A DNA stretch of 64,000 nt from Mikania micrantha. Lineage: Eukaryota > Streptophyta > Magnoliopsida > Asterales > Asteraceae. How positions within the stretch are numbered: position 1 is the stretch's first letter; each line of letters starts with the position of its first letter. This document shows positions 11,962-22,646 of the stretch, one piece after another. The translations under genes were made by a program, and so were the position numbers. The notes beneath the pieces were generated by a model. That model searched no databases, was not told the DNA's origin, and worked only from the letters and a program-made list of their open reading frames with translations. The stretch covers positions 44,889,510-44,953,509 of the forward strand of contig CM018681.1 in the NCBI GenBank assembly GCA_009363875.1, read 5' to 3'.

Positions 11962-13320
11962 ATTCGTCACATTAGCAGTGTATTCGAAATATTTGCCTGT
12001 ATTCGAAATGTCAATTTCGAGAACACGAAAATACTTATAAGTCCACCAATATTTCTCCTTAGAACTTCTAATCAGATTCAAAGTGCTCGAAAATCATAGG
12101 CGACCATCATAATCAAAAATCGCCATTTCATTTCAAGTTTTTCTAGGTCAATTTGCAAGACAACTTTCTGTAAACGAACATATCGTACTCGAAATCGACT
12201 TTGATCCATAAATTTCAAATTTGTGGTCGAAACTTGTTGAAAACTCATACCTATGGTCGCCTATAGGTGATCTACAAGACTGTCGGAGTGGATTTTCTAA
12301 ATCGGGTATAGAAAATGAGATCGCCTTATGGACACAAAATCTGTACTCGAATCGCTGGTCAAGGACTGGTACTCAAAATTTAATGTTGACCGACATATTT
12401 TTAGATGAGTTTCGAGTACACAACCTTCGTGTACTCGATTTCGAGTACACACACAAAATTTTATTTCGATTAAATTCTAACTTTTCTGGAAATAAAATAA
12501 ATAAAATAAAATAGGAAGCTTTGGACAAGTTCAAGGTTTAGTCGGGTTAAATTCGTGGGATCAAATCTGTTGTCAAAATTTTACTGGCTTAAGTAATTTC
12601 TTAATGAAGCACAACTTTTAAACAGCTATACCCCACCAATGATTTCCACTCGTTAATCCATAACTTAGAAATAAGACATATGATCAAGGTTTTCTGAAAA
12701 TATCTTATAGGAAGTTTGTGAGCAAATAGACTGTAAAACTAGATTAACATGCAACCTATCAATTTTGTGAAATCTTTTGTTTCAAACTTTGATTGCGTTT
12801 CAACGAACTTAAAATGTTTTGACAGAGTTTGAGGTGAGAAAATAAAAGAACAGATCTATTAGATTAGAATTAAGAACAAGAAGGGGTTCTATCATCTTGT
12901 GCTCATTGGCATCTTTTATTTACTGATCTGCAGACACATTGGCCTTAACGTCACACATCCAGGTCTTTGCATATGCAAAACAAATGATGCTTCAGTAGAT
13001 ATTTCCCGCTCTTTGTGTACACAAAACATAGGAAATACCTGACTTTTTCAAAATGATTTCAAGTTTATTAAAACGCAATCTTGTTTTGACTCAAGGATTT
13101 GAACAAAAAGTCAAATAATTGTCACACATTTCTAGTTATCTAATGATCACAACTTCACACTTATTTATTTATATATGTATATTTTAATTGATCAAGTCTG
13201 ATTCTTTCAATTGGAAAACTTGTTTTAACTTCTTAGTGCATAATAGATATTCAAAGTTGTTAGTCTTTAAGAAATTTTATTAAGATAGTGAAATTTTGAT
13301 CCTCAGAATTTATTTCACTT

Positions 13321-13376
13321 CCCTATTTGACCGATTTACTTTGCTTGTCCCTATTTGACCGATTTACTTTGCTTGT
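13321..13376. repeat. Two 28-bp tandem copies in the COP-B spacer
   Basis: The unit begins CCCTATTTGACCG and is present twice in perfect tandem. I did not see the duplication in the matching COP-A spacer, so it arose in COP-B or its recent parent. Confidence 0.93.
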
Positions 13377-13635
13377 CCAAATAAACTCTTTTTGTATTTT
13401 CTTAAGTTTTGAAAAGATAAAATCTTTTTGGAATTTTCTTGACTAATGATAGGCAGCATCTCCTTTTCTTAGTTTATTAAAAACTCAACTCCCCCTAAAC
13501 TTGTAGATCATCTTAGACTGACTAAAAAACCAAAATCTTTTTGTTGTTTTTGTAAATTTTCTCCCCCTAAATTTGTGATCTAAAATTAAAATAAACAAAA
13601 CACAAATTTTAACGTATTTACAAAAATGCTTTTAG

Positions 13636-15692
13636 TTAAAGCTTATTAATTTGAGTGGCAAGCAAGTGATGAAAGCGTGCTGTATCGAACGGTTTTGTGA
13701 AAAGATCTGCCAGATTGTCATCTGTATGAACCTTTTCAAGATGAATTAGTTTCTGTTCAAAACAGTCACAGATGAAGTGACTCCGGATATCAATATGTTT
13801 AGTTTTGGAGTGTTGTACTGGATTCTTGACAATCTGTAAGGCGGCTTCATTTTCACAATAAATAGGAGAGTCAAGAAAATTCAAACCGTAATCGAGGAGT
13901 TGCTGTTGCATCCATATAACCTGAGAGCAACAACTGGAAGCAGCAACATATTCAACTTCTGCAGTAGATGTGGATACGGTTGTTTGTTTCTTGCACTGCC
14001 ATGAGACAAGGCGATCTCCTAAGTATTGGCATCCTCCCGTGGTGGACTTCCTGTCTAAGTTACAACCACCAAAATCACTGTCAGAATAAGCATGCAAACG
14101 AAATTCAGAGTTCCTAGGATACCATAAACCGAGACGAGGTTTCCCGACAAGGTACCGAAAGATCCTCTTGACAGCAATCAGGTGAGAAGCCTTCGGATTT
14201 GCTTGATATCTGGCGCATTGACATACAGAGAACATGATGTCTGGTCGGCAAGCGGTCAAGTACATCAAGGAACCAATCATCGAGCGATATAGGTGTTGAT
14301 CAACATCTTTACCATCAGAACCCGAAGTTAAGACTGGACATGCAGCCATGGGGGTAGATGCTGGCTTTGATTCCAACATATTGAATTTTGTCAGAATGTC
14401 AGTGACATACTTTCCTTGATGAATCAGCACGCCTTTTGGATCTTGCTTCACCTGAAGACCTAGAAAGAAGGTCATTTCTCCTATTGCACTCATCTCAAAC
14501 TTCTTCTTCATTACCCCTTCAAATTCCTTGCACAACACCGAGCTTGTGGAGCCAAAAATAATGCCATCCTCGTAGATTTGGACGAGAATCAAATCATCCT
14601 TATCCTTGCGAACAAACAAAGTCTTATCGATGGCTCCACGGGTGTATCCATTTGCAAGCAAGTGATTAGTAAGCATAGCATACCACGCTCGTGGTGCTTG
14701 ATGAAGACCATAAAGAGCTTTGTCTAACTTGTAGACATGGTTTGGATACTGAGAATCTTTAAAACCTGGGGGCTGGCACACATAGATTTCTTCCTTTACC
14801 TTTCCATACAAGAAAGCGGTCTTCACATCTATCTGATACACCGTGAAGTTCATGTAGGAGGCGTAGGCATTCAAGTCTTGCGACTGGTGCAAAGACTTCC
14901 TCATAATCTATCCCCTCCAGTTGGTAGAAGCCCTGAACTACCAACCGTGCCTTGATCCTGATAATGACTCCTGAGTCATCTCTTTTGTTCCTAAAAATCC
15001 ATCTGGTTCCTATAGGCAGCTTTCCTTTGGGTAGGGGATCTAGATTCCACACCTTGAGTTTCTGAAACTGCATCAGCTCTTCCTGCATTGCCTCGACCCA
15101 GCTGGACTCTTTGAGAGCCATTTTGACATTCTTGGGCTCGACCTGCGAAATAAAACGGGAATATAAACAAGAATTAATCGGACCTGATTGACCTCTGGTA
15201 GTTGTCTCTTCAGACAAGAGGTTCTGAGCTGTAATGGATCGGCTCCGAGTGAGAACGCCTTCCGAGAGAGGTCCAATAATATTTTCAACTGGATGATTCT
15301 TGTTTATGCTGAGTGTTGGCACTTCCTCCACAGTTAGATTGTCTAGCAAATTGCTGATGTTGTTCACTTGGTCTTCATTGGAGGAAGAAATGTTGTCGAC
15401 AGGAACAGTTTCACTTACTTCAGCTTAATGATCCACGCAATGTTCCTCAGGGATGTTATCTGAGAATAGTGGATTATCAAAGGTGTGGTGGGAGGAAGAT
15501 GAAACTTGATCTGTTTCTGGAAGTGGCTGAACAGACTGAGAAGTGTCTGAATCCGAAAAGAGAACTTCATGTATCGGAGTTGGCTGATTTGGAGGAGCAT
15601 TATTGTACATGCCTAGAGGGTCAACAGACAAAAGTTTGGAATCACAGGGTACATAGTCAACCCTATAGTCGTCATCATCACCTTTATAAACC
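13636..15692 (-). pseudogene. pol: COP-B reverse transcriptase and RNase H (broken)
   Basis: RT and RNase H copy the packaged RNA into cDNA. From the right: a pre-RT linker (GDDDDYRVDYVPCDSK at about 15690), the RT core (KVWNLDPLPKGKLPIGTRW, QIDVKTAFLYGKV, KALYGLHQAPRAWY) and copia RNase H (STAEVEYVAASSCC, KTKHIDIRSHFI), with a stop at 13636. The catalytic YVDD motif reads YEDG near 14575, so the enzyme would be inactive. The frame shifts near 14905. An internal copy of the element's 3' end separates this block from integrase. SIRE-type motifs support the lineage. Confidence 0.92.
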
Positions 15693-16508
15693 GGATTAAG
15701 AACTGAAGTTTATCTTCTGAATCATCATCAATAGACTCTAACTAGTGTGGAATCCAAGCTAGAATCAAGAAAGAAAGTAGAAAATTGTAATCTTTGTATA
15801 AATACTGAAAGTTCGAGTACAAGTTCCTCAATACGTCTAGAGAGCAAATGCCTCGGGATTTCAACCTAAACTTGTACAAAATACGTATATTTATACTAAG
15901 TCTAGGTGTACTCGAAATCTAATACAAACTATTTCGAGTACACGAATACATGATGTACTCGAAATACATGTACAAGAAAATCACAAAAATATGGACTTTA
16001 ACTCTTCCAACGTTTGACTTTGTCAGTCTTCATCGTGTAGTGGGCCCTACAAACTCCCCCTAGACTGGCGAAGTCATCCAATAGGAAGAGTGACCTTATG
16101 TGGTCCAGCTCCTGCATAAATCTTCAGCTCGATAGCATATGCGACAGTGCGAGTATAGGGTTTAGCCTCTTCATCCCATCCGCCATATACTTTGATGGGA
16201 GACTCGTGCAGGCGCATCATATCTTCTTTTCCAAACTTCAGCAAATCCATCGGATCCAAAATCATATCTATATCGTTGATGTCGTCCTTGTTTCTCATAA
16301 TGACGGCTGATAGAGTCTTTTCATCAAAATACCAAGACAGGAAGTTCGCAAGGGAGTTGTCAGGAGCCCTTGGAGACACTGGAACAACTTCTTCAACAAG
16401 TGGAGGAGGGTACTTGTAGTACACCCAATATTTCTTTGTCTTCGGATCTATAATGCACTTAGACTTAAAACGCCTTCCCTTGGCAGTCCTCATCACTGGA
16501 AAATCTTT
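15693..16508 (-). repeat. Copy of the COP-B 3' end (aORF end + PPT + most of LTR) inside its own pol
   Basis: On the minus strand, 16508-16074 repeats the aORF C-terminus found at 9137-8702, then comes an intact PPT (about 16060-16049) and an LTR copy (about 16044-15698) cut a few bases before its end. It lies exactly between the FYK and GDD codons of the pre-RT linker, which are adjacent in COP-A (41440-41450). Short matches at both joints ('aaaga' and 'ttt') point to template switching in reverse transcription rather than integrase-made insertion, since there are no proper LTR ends or TSD. Confidence 0.85.
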
Positions 16509-17931
16509 GTAGAAATCATCAGCTTGCTCAGATGATCCTGCACTCTCGGATGTAGTGTTGAAAGGCCTAAAAGTAGAATCATACTCAAATAGCTAGTTTT
16601 GACCAGGACCGGCATCAGTAGAGTTCATTTCTTGGCAATCAATAAAATATGATTCCACGATCATCTGAGTCTTTTTGTTGTAAACTCTGTAGCCTGCCTT
16701 CTCGGATGAATAACCCACAAAGTAACACTCATTTGCCTTATAATCAAACTTGTGGTTTGGCTCTGTATGAAGAAAAGTGCAAGGACATCCAAAAGACTTG
16801 AAGTGACCAACTTTAGGCTTTTGATTGAAAAGAATTTCATAGGGAGTCTTCTGATGGCGCTTGTTCAGGAGTGCTCGATTTTGAACATAACAAGCTGTAT
16901 TAACAGCTTCGTCCTAGAAGAAGATTGGCAGCTTTGATTCTGATAGCATGGTTCGTGCAGCCTCTATAAGCGTTCTGTTACTCCTTTCAGCAACTCCATT
17001 TTGCTGAGCTGTTCTAGCTGCACTGTACTGCCTAGCAATCCCTTTCTCATCGCAGAAATCTATAAGAGCCTGATTTCTAAATTCAGTGCCATTATCAGTT
17101 CTAATCACCTTAACATTTAGATTCTTCTGATTTTCCATCAAGGTAATGAACTTCTTCAGAATCTCTGGTGTTTCGTCCTTCTTGGCCAGAAAGAACACCC
17201 AAGTGAATCTGGAATAATCATCAGTCACAACAAGACAATATGACTTCTTCCCGATGCTCATTACATTGACTGGTCCTAAGAGATCCATATGAAGAAGCTG
17301 AGGAATTGAAGAGATAGAATTGAACAGTTTAGGCTTGTGGGGTCTCTTGTGTTGCTTCCCCTTGGCACATGCGATGCACTTCTCAATAGTAGAGAAGTCT
17401 TTAGAAGGCAAGCCAATAACGTGATCTCCCTTGGCGAGTCTGTTTAGATTCTTCAGATTTACGTGACCCAGTCGGTGATGCCATAACAGAAAATCATGCT
17501 CCGATGCCTTTGAGAAAAAACAAGTGTTCTCTGTGAATGAATCTGAGTTCATGTTGATAATGTATGCATTGTTTATCCTTGGAGTTCTCATCAAAATCCA
17601 CTTCTCAGGCACTACAAAGCCAGTCTTCAGAATAAGACACTCTTTGTTTGTGAAGTTTGTGGAAAAGCTCTTGTCACAAATCAGAGAAACACTCAATAGA
17701 CTGTGATTGAGCTCTTCAACATAGTACACGTCTTCAAAACTAAGAGTTCCATTGGTGACAGTGCCCTTCATGCTTATCCTTCATCCCTTGTCTCCCGCAA
17801 ATGATACATATCCTCTGTTGAATGGTGTAACTTCATGTAACTGAGAGAAATCCCCAGTCATATGCCGGCAGCAGCCACTGTCTACATACCAAACATGTTT
17901 GAGCTTATTTGGTCGTTCCTGCATTTTACAC
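16509..17931 (-). pseudogene. pol: COP-B protease end and integrase (broken)
   Basis: The aspartic protease active site reads YVDSGCCRHMTGD near 17885-17850. The integrase follows: the HHCC zinc motif (WHHRLGHVNLKNL to CIACAKGKQHKRP, 17495-17350) and the DDE core (LHMDLLGPVN; RTDNGTEFRNQALIDF; GVAERSNRTLIEAA), catalytic residues present, up to 16914 where a TAG stops the frame. Beyond it the C-terminal integrase and linker can still be read to FYK at 16509. This block, integrase included, is what COP-A has lost. Integrase would insert the cDNA and make the 5-bp TSD. Confidence 0.9.
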
Positions 17932-17935
17932 ACAA

Positions 17936-20694
17936 TCAATGAGAGATAGGTACCCAAATCATAATAGGTTTAGGCACAGGAGAAACAAAGGGTTCTTTCT
18001 TGTGAACCACCTTTGATTTAACTGGTTTGCCCTTCTCAATCTTTGATATTGCACCACTGCCATGTTTGATTGGTTTTAAAGGGGTACTTAAAGTTGGATC
18101 ACGCCTCCAATATGGCCTATTTTTAACTTTTGAAAAGTTTGAATTTTGTTTTTGAAAACCATATTGATGATGTTTGGACGACTTTTTCCTTTTGGCAGTG
18201 GATTTCTGTTGAGATTCATTCTGAGGATTCACCCTAGGCTTTGAGGTTTGGTCAGTCCTCGTTGATTTGATAGAGAGTTTTGCCTTGGGTGTGACCTTTT
18301 GATTCTTTCCATAGAAGAATTCAGTAGGTCTGTGCTGACAGTTTCTGGCAATGTGGCCTGGTCTACCACAAACATAACAACATACCTTCTCATGAAATTC
18401 CTTAGGGTCAAAGGGTTTTACATCACAGTCATAGTGACTAGAAGAAGAGCTTGCAGAGGCTTGTTCCAATGACCTTGTTGGAACAAAAGGTTCACAATTA
18501 GGGTTTAACTTTAAACCCGCCTCTTTGGTGATTGTGGAATGACCTTTGAACACATGATGTAAACGCGAAGATATTGTTTCCGAAATAACATTCTTCTTAA
18601 CAAAAGTTGATTTAAAGTTTTTGGACATCTCATTTGTTTTAATTTTAAATTCATCAACTTTTCCAACAAAATCAGTGTTTGAAATAAGAGATGATGTTCC
18701 AAAAGATGTTGAACAATCTGTGCTCTTCTCCGCACTTCTTTCTTCAGTCTTCCCACTTACACATGCTTTGTTTAAACTATCTGCACACATCTCAGAATCA
18801 TCAGAAATATTGGGATTGGTCTCAATAGGATCTGCTGTCAATGAAACTGGGCATGATTGACAGCAAATTTCAATAGTGCTGAAATCAAATCTTCGGTCAG
18901 ATTTCAACAACATATCATCAACAGATGTGTTGTTATTGGGCATGATTGATTAATTATGGTTAAAAGGTGGCTCACACTCCTTATAACCGAGACCCTTACC
19001 CCTTTTTTCCCTATATCGTATGCTTATCATGTCTTCCAAAACTTTGCTTGAATAATCAAATTTTTCACATTTTACTGAAGTTTTAGAAAGTTGAGTTTTA
19101 ACTTGATCCAACTCTAAGCTGAGTTCATCGATTTTGCGTCTAGCATCACGATAGTTGAACTCTTTAGGACCTCAAGTTTTCTTTTGAAAATTCCTTCATT
19201 ATTAAGAAATTCTGAGTTAAAGTATTTAAGCTTTGTTACTTCTTTGATTAGTGATTCATTATGTGACCTATACTTAAATACTTTATCTATGCAAGAGGTA
19301 GAGCAAAGATTTTCAGTTACCTCATTTTGCTTGTCATCTACCTCGGCCATGAAGGCGTGACTCAGAGTTAGTTCCAATTCCTGCACCTGATCACTCCAAT
19401 CATAGGAGTCAGTATCTTGAGTCACCAGAACTTTAGATGAGCTAGCAGTTCCTCCAGCAGCCGCAGTCACAGTCTTCTCTTCAGGCTTCTTCTCTCCTTC
19501 CTTAGCCACCTTTGGCTGCTTGCATTCTCTGGCAAAGTGACCCGGTTGATCACAGTTGTAACATCGCAGCTTTGACTTATCAAATCCAAGCTTCTTTCTT
19601 GGGTTGTTTCCAAAGCTGTTCCTTCCATACTGTTTGATGAACTTCTTTGCACGAAACATAGCCATAGCCATCTGCCATGAGATATCCATCTCCTCAAGAT
19701 CTGCTGGATTTATCTGCTCTAGATTATATTGAGTAAGGTTGGCAGGTGCTAACTCTCCAGCTATGAAAGCATTGTAGCTGTTCATAAAACCCTTAAACAA
19801 CAGCATATTTTCTTCACTCTCTGGATTGATCTTGGACACTGATTCGGCTTGTCCAGATGATAGGAATGCAGTCTCAAAAGGGATTGAATGCGATGAAGGA
19901 GGCTGATAGTATTGCATCCCTGAGGCTTGAAGATTGATTGCTGATAGAAGAGCAAAATTTTCAAACACGGGTGCAATGCCCATTGAACTGGCATGGTTCA
20001 GTGCTCTTTGTTTATCATCCATATCATAGGAATTGATGACCGAAATCAGCTCACTCAAAGAGGTCTTGTACATATCCTTTGTCCTTTTGATTGTTGTACA
20101 ATTTGAGTTCCAGGTGTAATGCAGTGAGTTCAGAAGCTTCTTGTTCACTTCTCCTTTGGTCATCTCAATTCTAGACCTTGTCATCTAGGTCATCAGATGG
20201 GTGAATCTATTAAGTTGTGCTTCAAGGGACTCTTCTTTGATGTGATTGAACATATTGAACCTCTGTCTCAGCATATCCTTACGACTCTCTCGCATGTCTT
20301 CATTTCCTTCAAACCGTTCAACCAAAGCATTCCGAAGTTCTTTTGCTGTCTTGTGTTCCTTAAAGCCATGAGCTACATTAGTCGAAAGAGCCATTGTGGT
20401 TGATGCATAGGCCTTTTCATCCTTTTCCATCATTAAGATATCATTGTCTGTGTACAATTCTGGATCTTTGGGAACAGGAGGACCATTGATTTCACTTTGG
20501 TACGAGGGCACAAAGGGACCCTCTTCAATGGATCTCCAAAGCTTTGGATCAGTGTATTTGATAAAGGATTGGAATCTGAATTTCCAATCTTGGAAGTTAT
20601 CTCCCGACACGAGCCTAGGTGGCTTTGTTCTGGTGCCAATCTCATTGTCCAAGTTGAGCAAGTTGGACAAATTTGTCAGATTCTTTGAAGCCAT
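17936..20694 (-). pseudogene. gag: COP-B gag with two zinc knuckles (broken)
   Basis: Starts MASKNLTNLSNLLNLD at 20694. An in-frame TAG at 20185-20187 splits an otherwise open gag, which runs on to 19114. CYNCDQPGHFAREC lies near 19560. An indel near 19140 shifts the frame and removes part of a coiled-coil linker still seen in COP-A (39950-40240). The second part (18943-17936) holds a second knuckle, CYVCGRPGHIARNC, near 18380, about 400 residues from the first, then a basic region rich in lysine. Two widely spaced knuckles are a family trait also seen in COP-A. Confidence 0.9.
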
Positions 20695-21150
20695 GATGAA
20701 TCAGAAAATTTTCTAAGTGTTGTATACGAAGTCCCTGTAGGTCTCTGTAGAGTAGATCACCAATACAAACCAAAATAGAGAAAATTTCCCTATACTCGAA
20801 GTCTTAAGTGTTTTTGAAATTCCTCTATATTCGAAATCAACTAAGTAACCGAAGATCTTTTGTATTCGAAACAGAACCTGTACTCGAAATTTTTGTACTC
20901 GAAACCCAGATCTGTACTCGAAGATTTCTTGTAATCGAACCGTTGGCAAACTTTCGAACACTCTATCTGTACTCGAAATAGCTGAACTCGAAAATTTTGA
21001 ACTCGAAAATACTTAAGAAAAATTTTATAAAAATATTTCTTAAGATCTAGAGTCCCAAATTTACACAGTAGCTAGATGAAGTAGAGTAGAATGATAAATT
21101 ACTAAACTTGCTTTATAAAGTTGTTACCATGATGATGAAAAGAGCACTCA
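20695..21150 (-). promoter_or_regulatory. COP-B leader with GTACTCGAA word array
   Basis: Between 20720 and 21010 I see about ten words of the CTCGAA/ATTCGAA type, often preceded by GTA, matching in position the array in the COP-A leader. On the minus strand 22 bases after the PBS, ATG|GTAACA aligns with the donor-like site of COP-A. There is no gene here. Confidence 0.55.
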
Positions 21151-21151
21151 A

Positions 21152-21163
21152 GCTCTGATACCA
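21152..21163 (-). promoter_or_regulatory. COP-B primer binding site
   Basis: The minus strand reads TGGTATCAGAGC two bases inside the 5' LTR, complementary to the initiator tRNA-Met 3' end. Confidence 0.93.
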
Positions 21164-21165
21164 CT

Positions 21166-21539
21166 TGTAGGTCTCAAACCAGATCAAGAACTAAATTTTA
21201 TCTTCTGAATCATCATAAATAGACTCTAACTAGTGCGGAATCCAAGCTAGAATCAAGAAAGCAAGTACAAAATTGTAATCTTTGTATAAATACTGAAAGT
21301 TCGAGTACAAGTGCCTCAATACGTCTAGAGAGCAAATGCCTCGGGATTTCAACCTAAACTTGTACAAAATACGTCTATTTATACTAAGTCTAGGTGTACT
21401 CGAAATCTAATACAAACTATTTTGAGTACACGGATACATGATGTACTCGAAATACATGTACACGATAATCACAAAAATCTGGACTTTAACTCTTCCAACG
21501 TTTGATTTTGTCAGTCTTCATCGTGTAGTGGGCTCTACA
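21166..21539 (-). repeat. COP-B 5' LTR
   Basis: 374 bp, TG to CA on either strand, followed by AAAGT. On the minus strand 'agtataaatagacg' (about 21384-21371) is a TATA-box candidate. It contains several cgagtac/gtactcg words. Confidence 0.93.
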
Positions 21540-21544
21540 AAAGT

Positions 21545-22646
21545 AGCGAACAGGAAACAAATCACAGTTATTACCATACTTAGGAACTGCCCATTAACAC
21601 TTATTGGTTAGACATTCACCATCGATTTGATACCGATGGCGTTGGGCAGTTTTGATATCATTGTTGGGATGGATTGGCTATCTCTCAATATAGTGGAAGT
21701 CATCTGTTCCAAAAAGTTGCTTCGAATTCCAATGACGAACGATCGAGTGTTGGAAGTTCTAGGTGATCAGGCAAAACGGATTGTCAAAATCATATCTTGC
21801 ATAAAGGCGCGTAAGTGTTTACAGAAGCAGTGTGTAGCCTTCCTTGCTCACGTGGTGGAAAGAGAGAAAGACAAGATCAAGATACAAGACGTGCAGGTAG
21901 TGAAAGAGTATCGGAAGTATTTCGTGACGATCTACCAGGTTTGCCATCAGCACGACCGGTAGAGTTCTGTATTGACTTAGTTCCTAGAGCAACTCCTGTT
22001 GCAAAATCTCCTTACAGGTTAGCCCCTTCGGAGATGCAGGAATTGTCAAATCAGTTGCAAGAATTATTGGATAAGGGTTTCATCCGACCGACCTACTCAC
22101 CGTGGGGAGCTCCCGTTTATTCGTGAAAAAGAAGGATGGATCTTTTCGGATGTGTATAGATTATAGGGAGCTGAACAAATTAACCATCAAGAATCAATAT
22201 CCATTGCCGAGAATTGATGATCTTTTTGACCAACTACTAGGAGCACGGTATTTCTCGAACATCGACTTACGATCCGCATATCATCAACTTAGAGTTTAAG
22301 AAGAAAACATACCAAAAACAGCTTTCCGAACCAGGTATGGGCATTATGAGTTTATGGTGATGCCTTTCGGATTGACAAATGCACCAGCGGTTTTCATGGA
22401 CCTCATGAACCGGGTGTTCTAGCCGTATCTGGATCAGTTTGTCTTTGTCTTTATTGATGACATATTAATTTATTCCAAGAGCAAAGCTGAACTTGAGCAA
22501 CACCTCAGGAAAATCTTGGAGCTGTTAAGTGTGATTTTTGGCTAAGGAAAGTTCAGTTTTTGGGTCACGTAATCAACGGTGAAGGGATACATGAAGACCC
22601 TGCCAAGATCAAGGCGATCAAGAATTAGGATACTCGGACGACACCG
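21545..22646 (+). pseudogene. pol: GYP2 protease end and reverse transcriptase (broken)
   Basis: Resumes the protease interrupted by COP-B: MALGSFDIIVGMDWLS at about 21635. RT follows with FVKKKDGSFRMCIDYRELNK, PLPRIDDLFDQL, YHQLRV, the catalytic FIDD (VFIDDILIYS near 22452) and a connection domain. There are stops after YHQLRV (22297) and near 22423, an internal loss near 22530, and a TAG at about 22627. Gypsy type is clear from FIDD and the domain order. Confidence 0.9.

Larger units (their letters stand above)
11627..13635 (-). other. COP-B spacer between pol and aORF: non-coding, word-rich
   Basis: About 2 kb without a supported gene. Two polypurine-type runs lie just after pol on the minus strand (TTTAGGGGGAG at 13561-13570 and 13490-13499). 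The middle (about 12500-13480) is collinear with the COP-A spacer 43500-44640. The part nearest the aORF (11690-12470) is dense in TTCGTGTACTCGAA-type words and contains an 18-bp tandem array. The conserved position suggests a regulatory or RNA-structure role. Confidence 0.7.
8326..21539 (-). mobile_element. COP-B: SIRE-lineage copia element of the same family as COP-A, minus strand
   Basis: The LTRs are 8326-8684 (3') and 21166-21539 (5'), TG to CA, with TSD GAAGT at 8321-8325 and AAAGT at 21540-21544 (one mismatch). Reading leftwards, the order is LTR, PBS, leader, gag, protease, integrase, [inserted copy of its own 3' end], RT, RNase H, spacer, aORF, LTR. It supplies the integrase that COP-A lacks, so the pair together show the family plan. 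The LTRs differ by roughly ten substitutions plus a deletion of about 15 bases by eye. Confidence 0.93.

Noticed and set aside
11698..12099. Open frames with ELQAVH, RTTGCT or NYRLYT repeats as a repeat-protein gene
   Set aside because: All three plus-strand frames are open only because the 18-bp array lacks stops; the array lies in the non-coding spacer of a minus-strand element.
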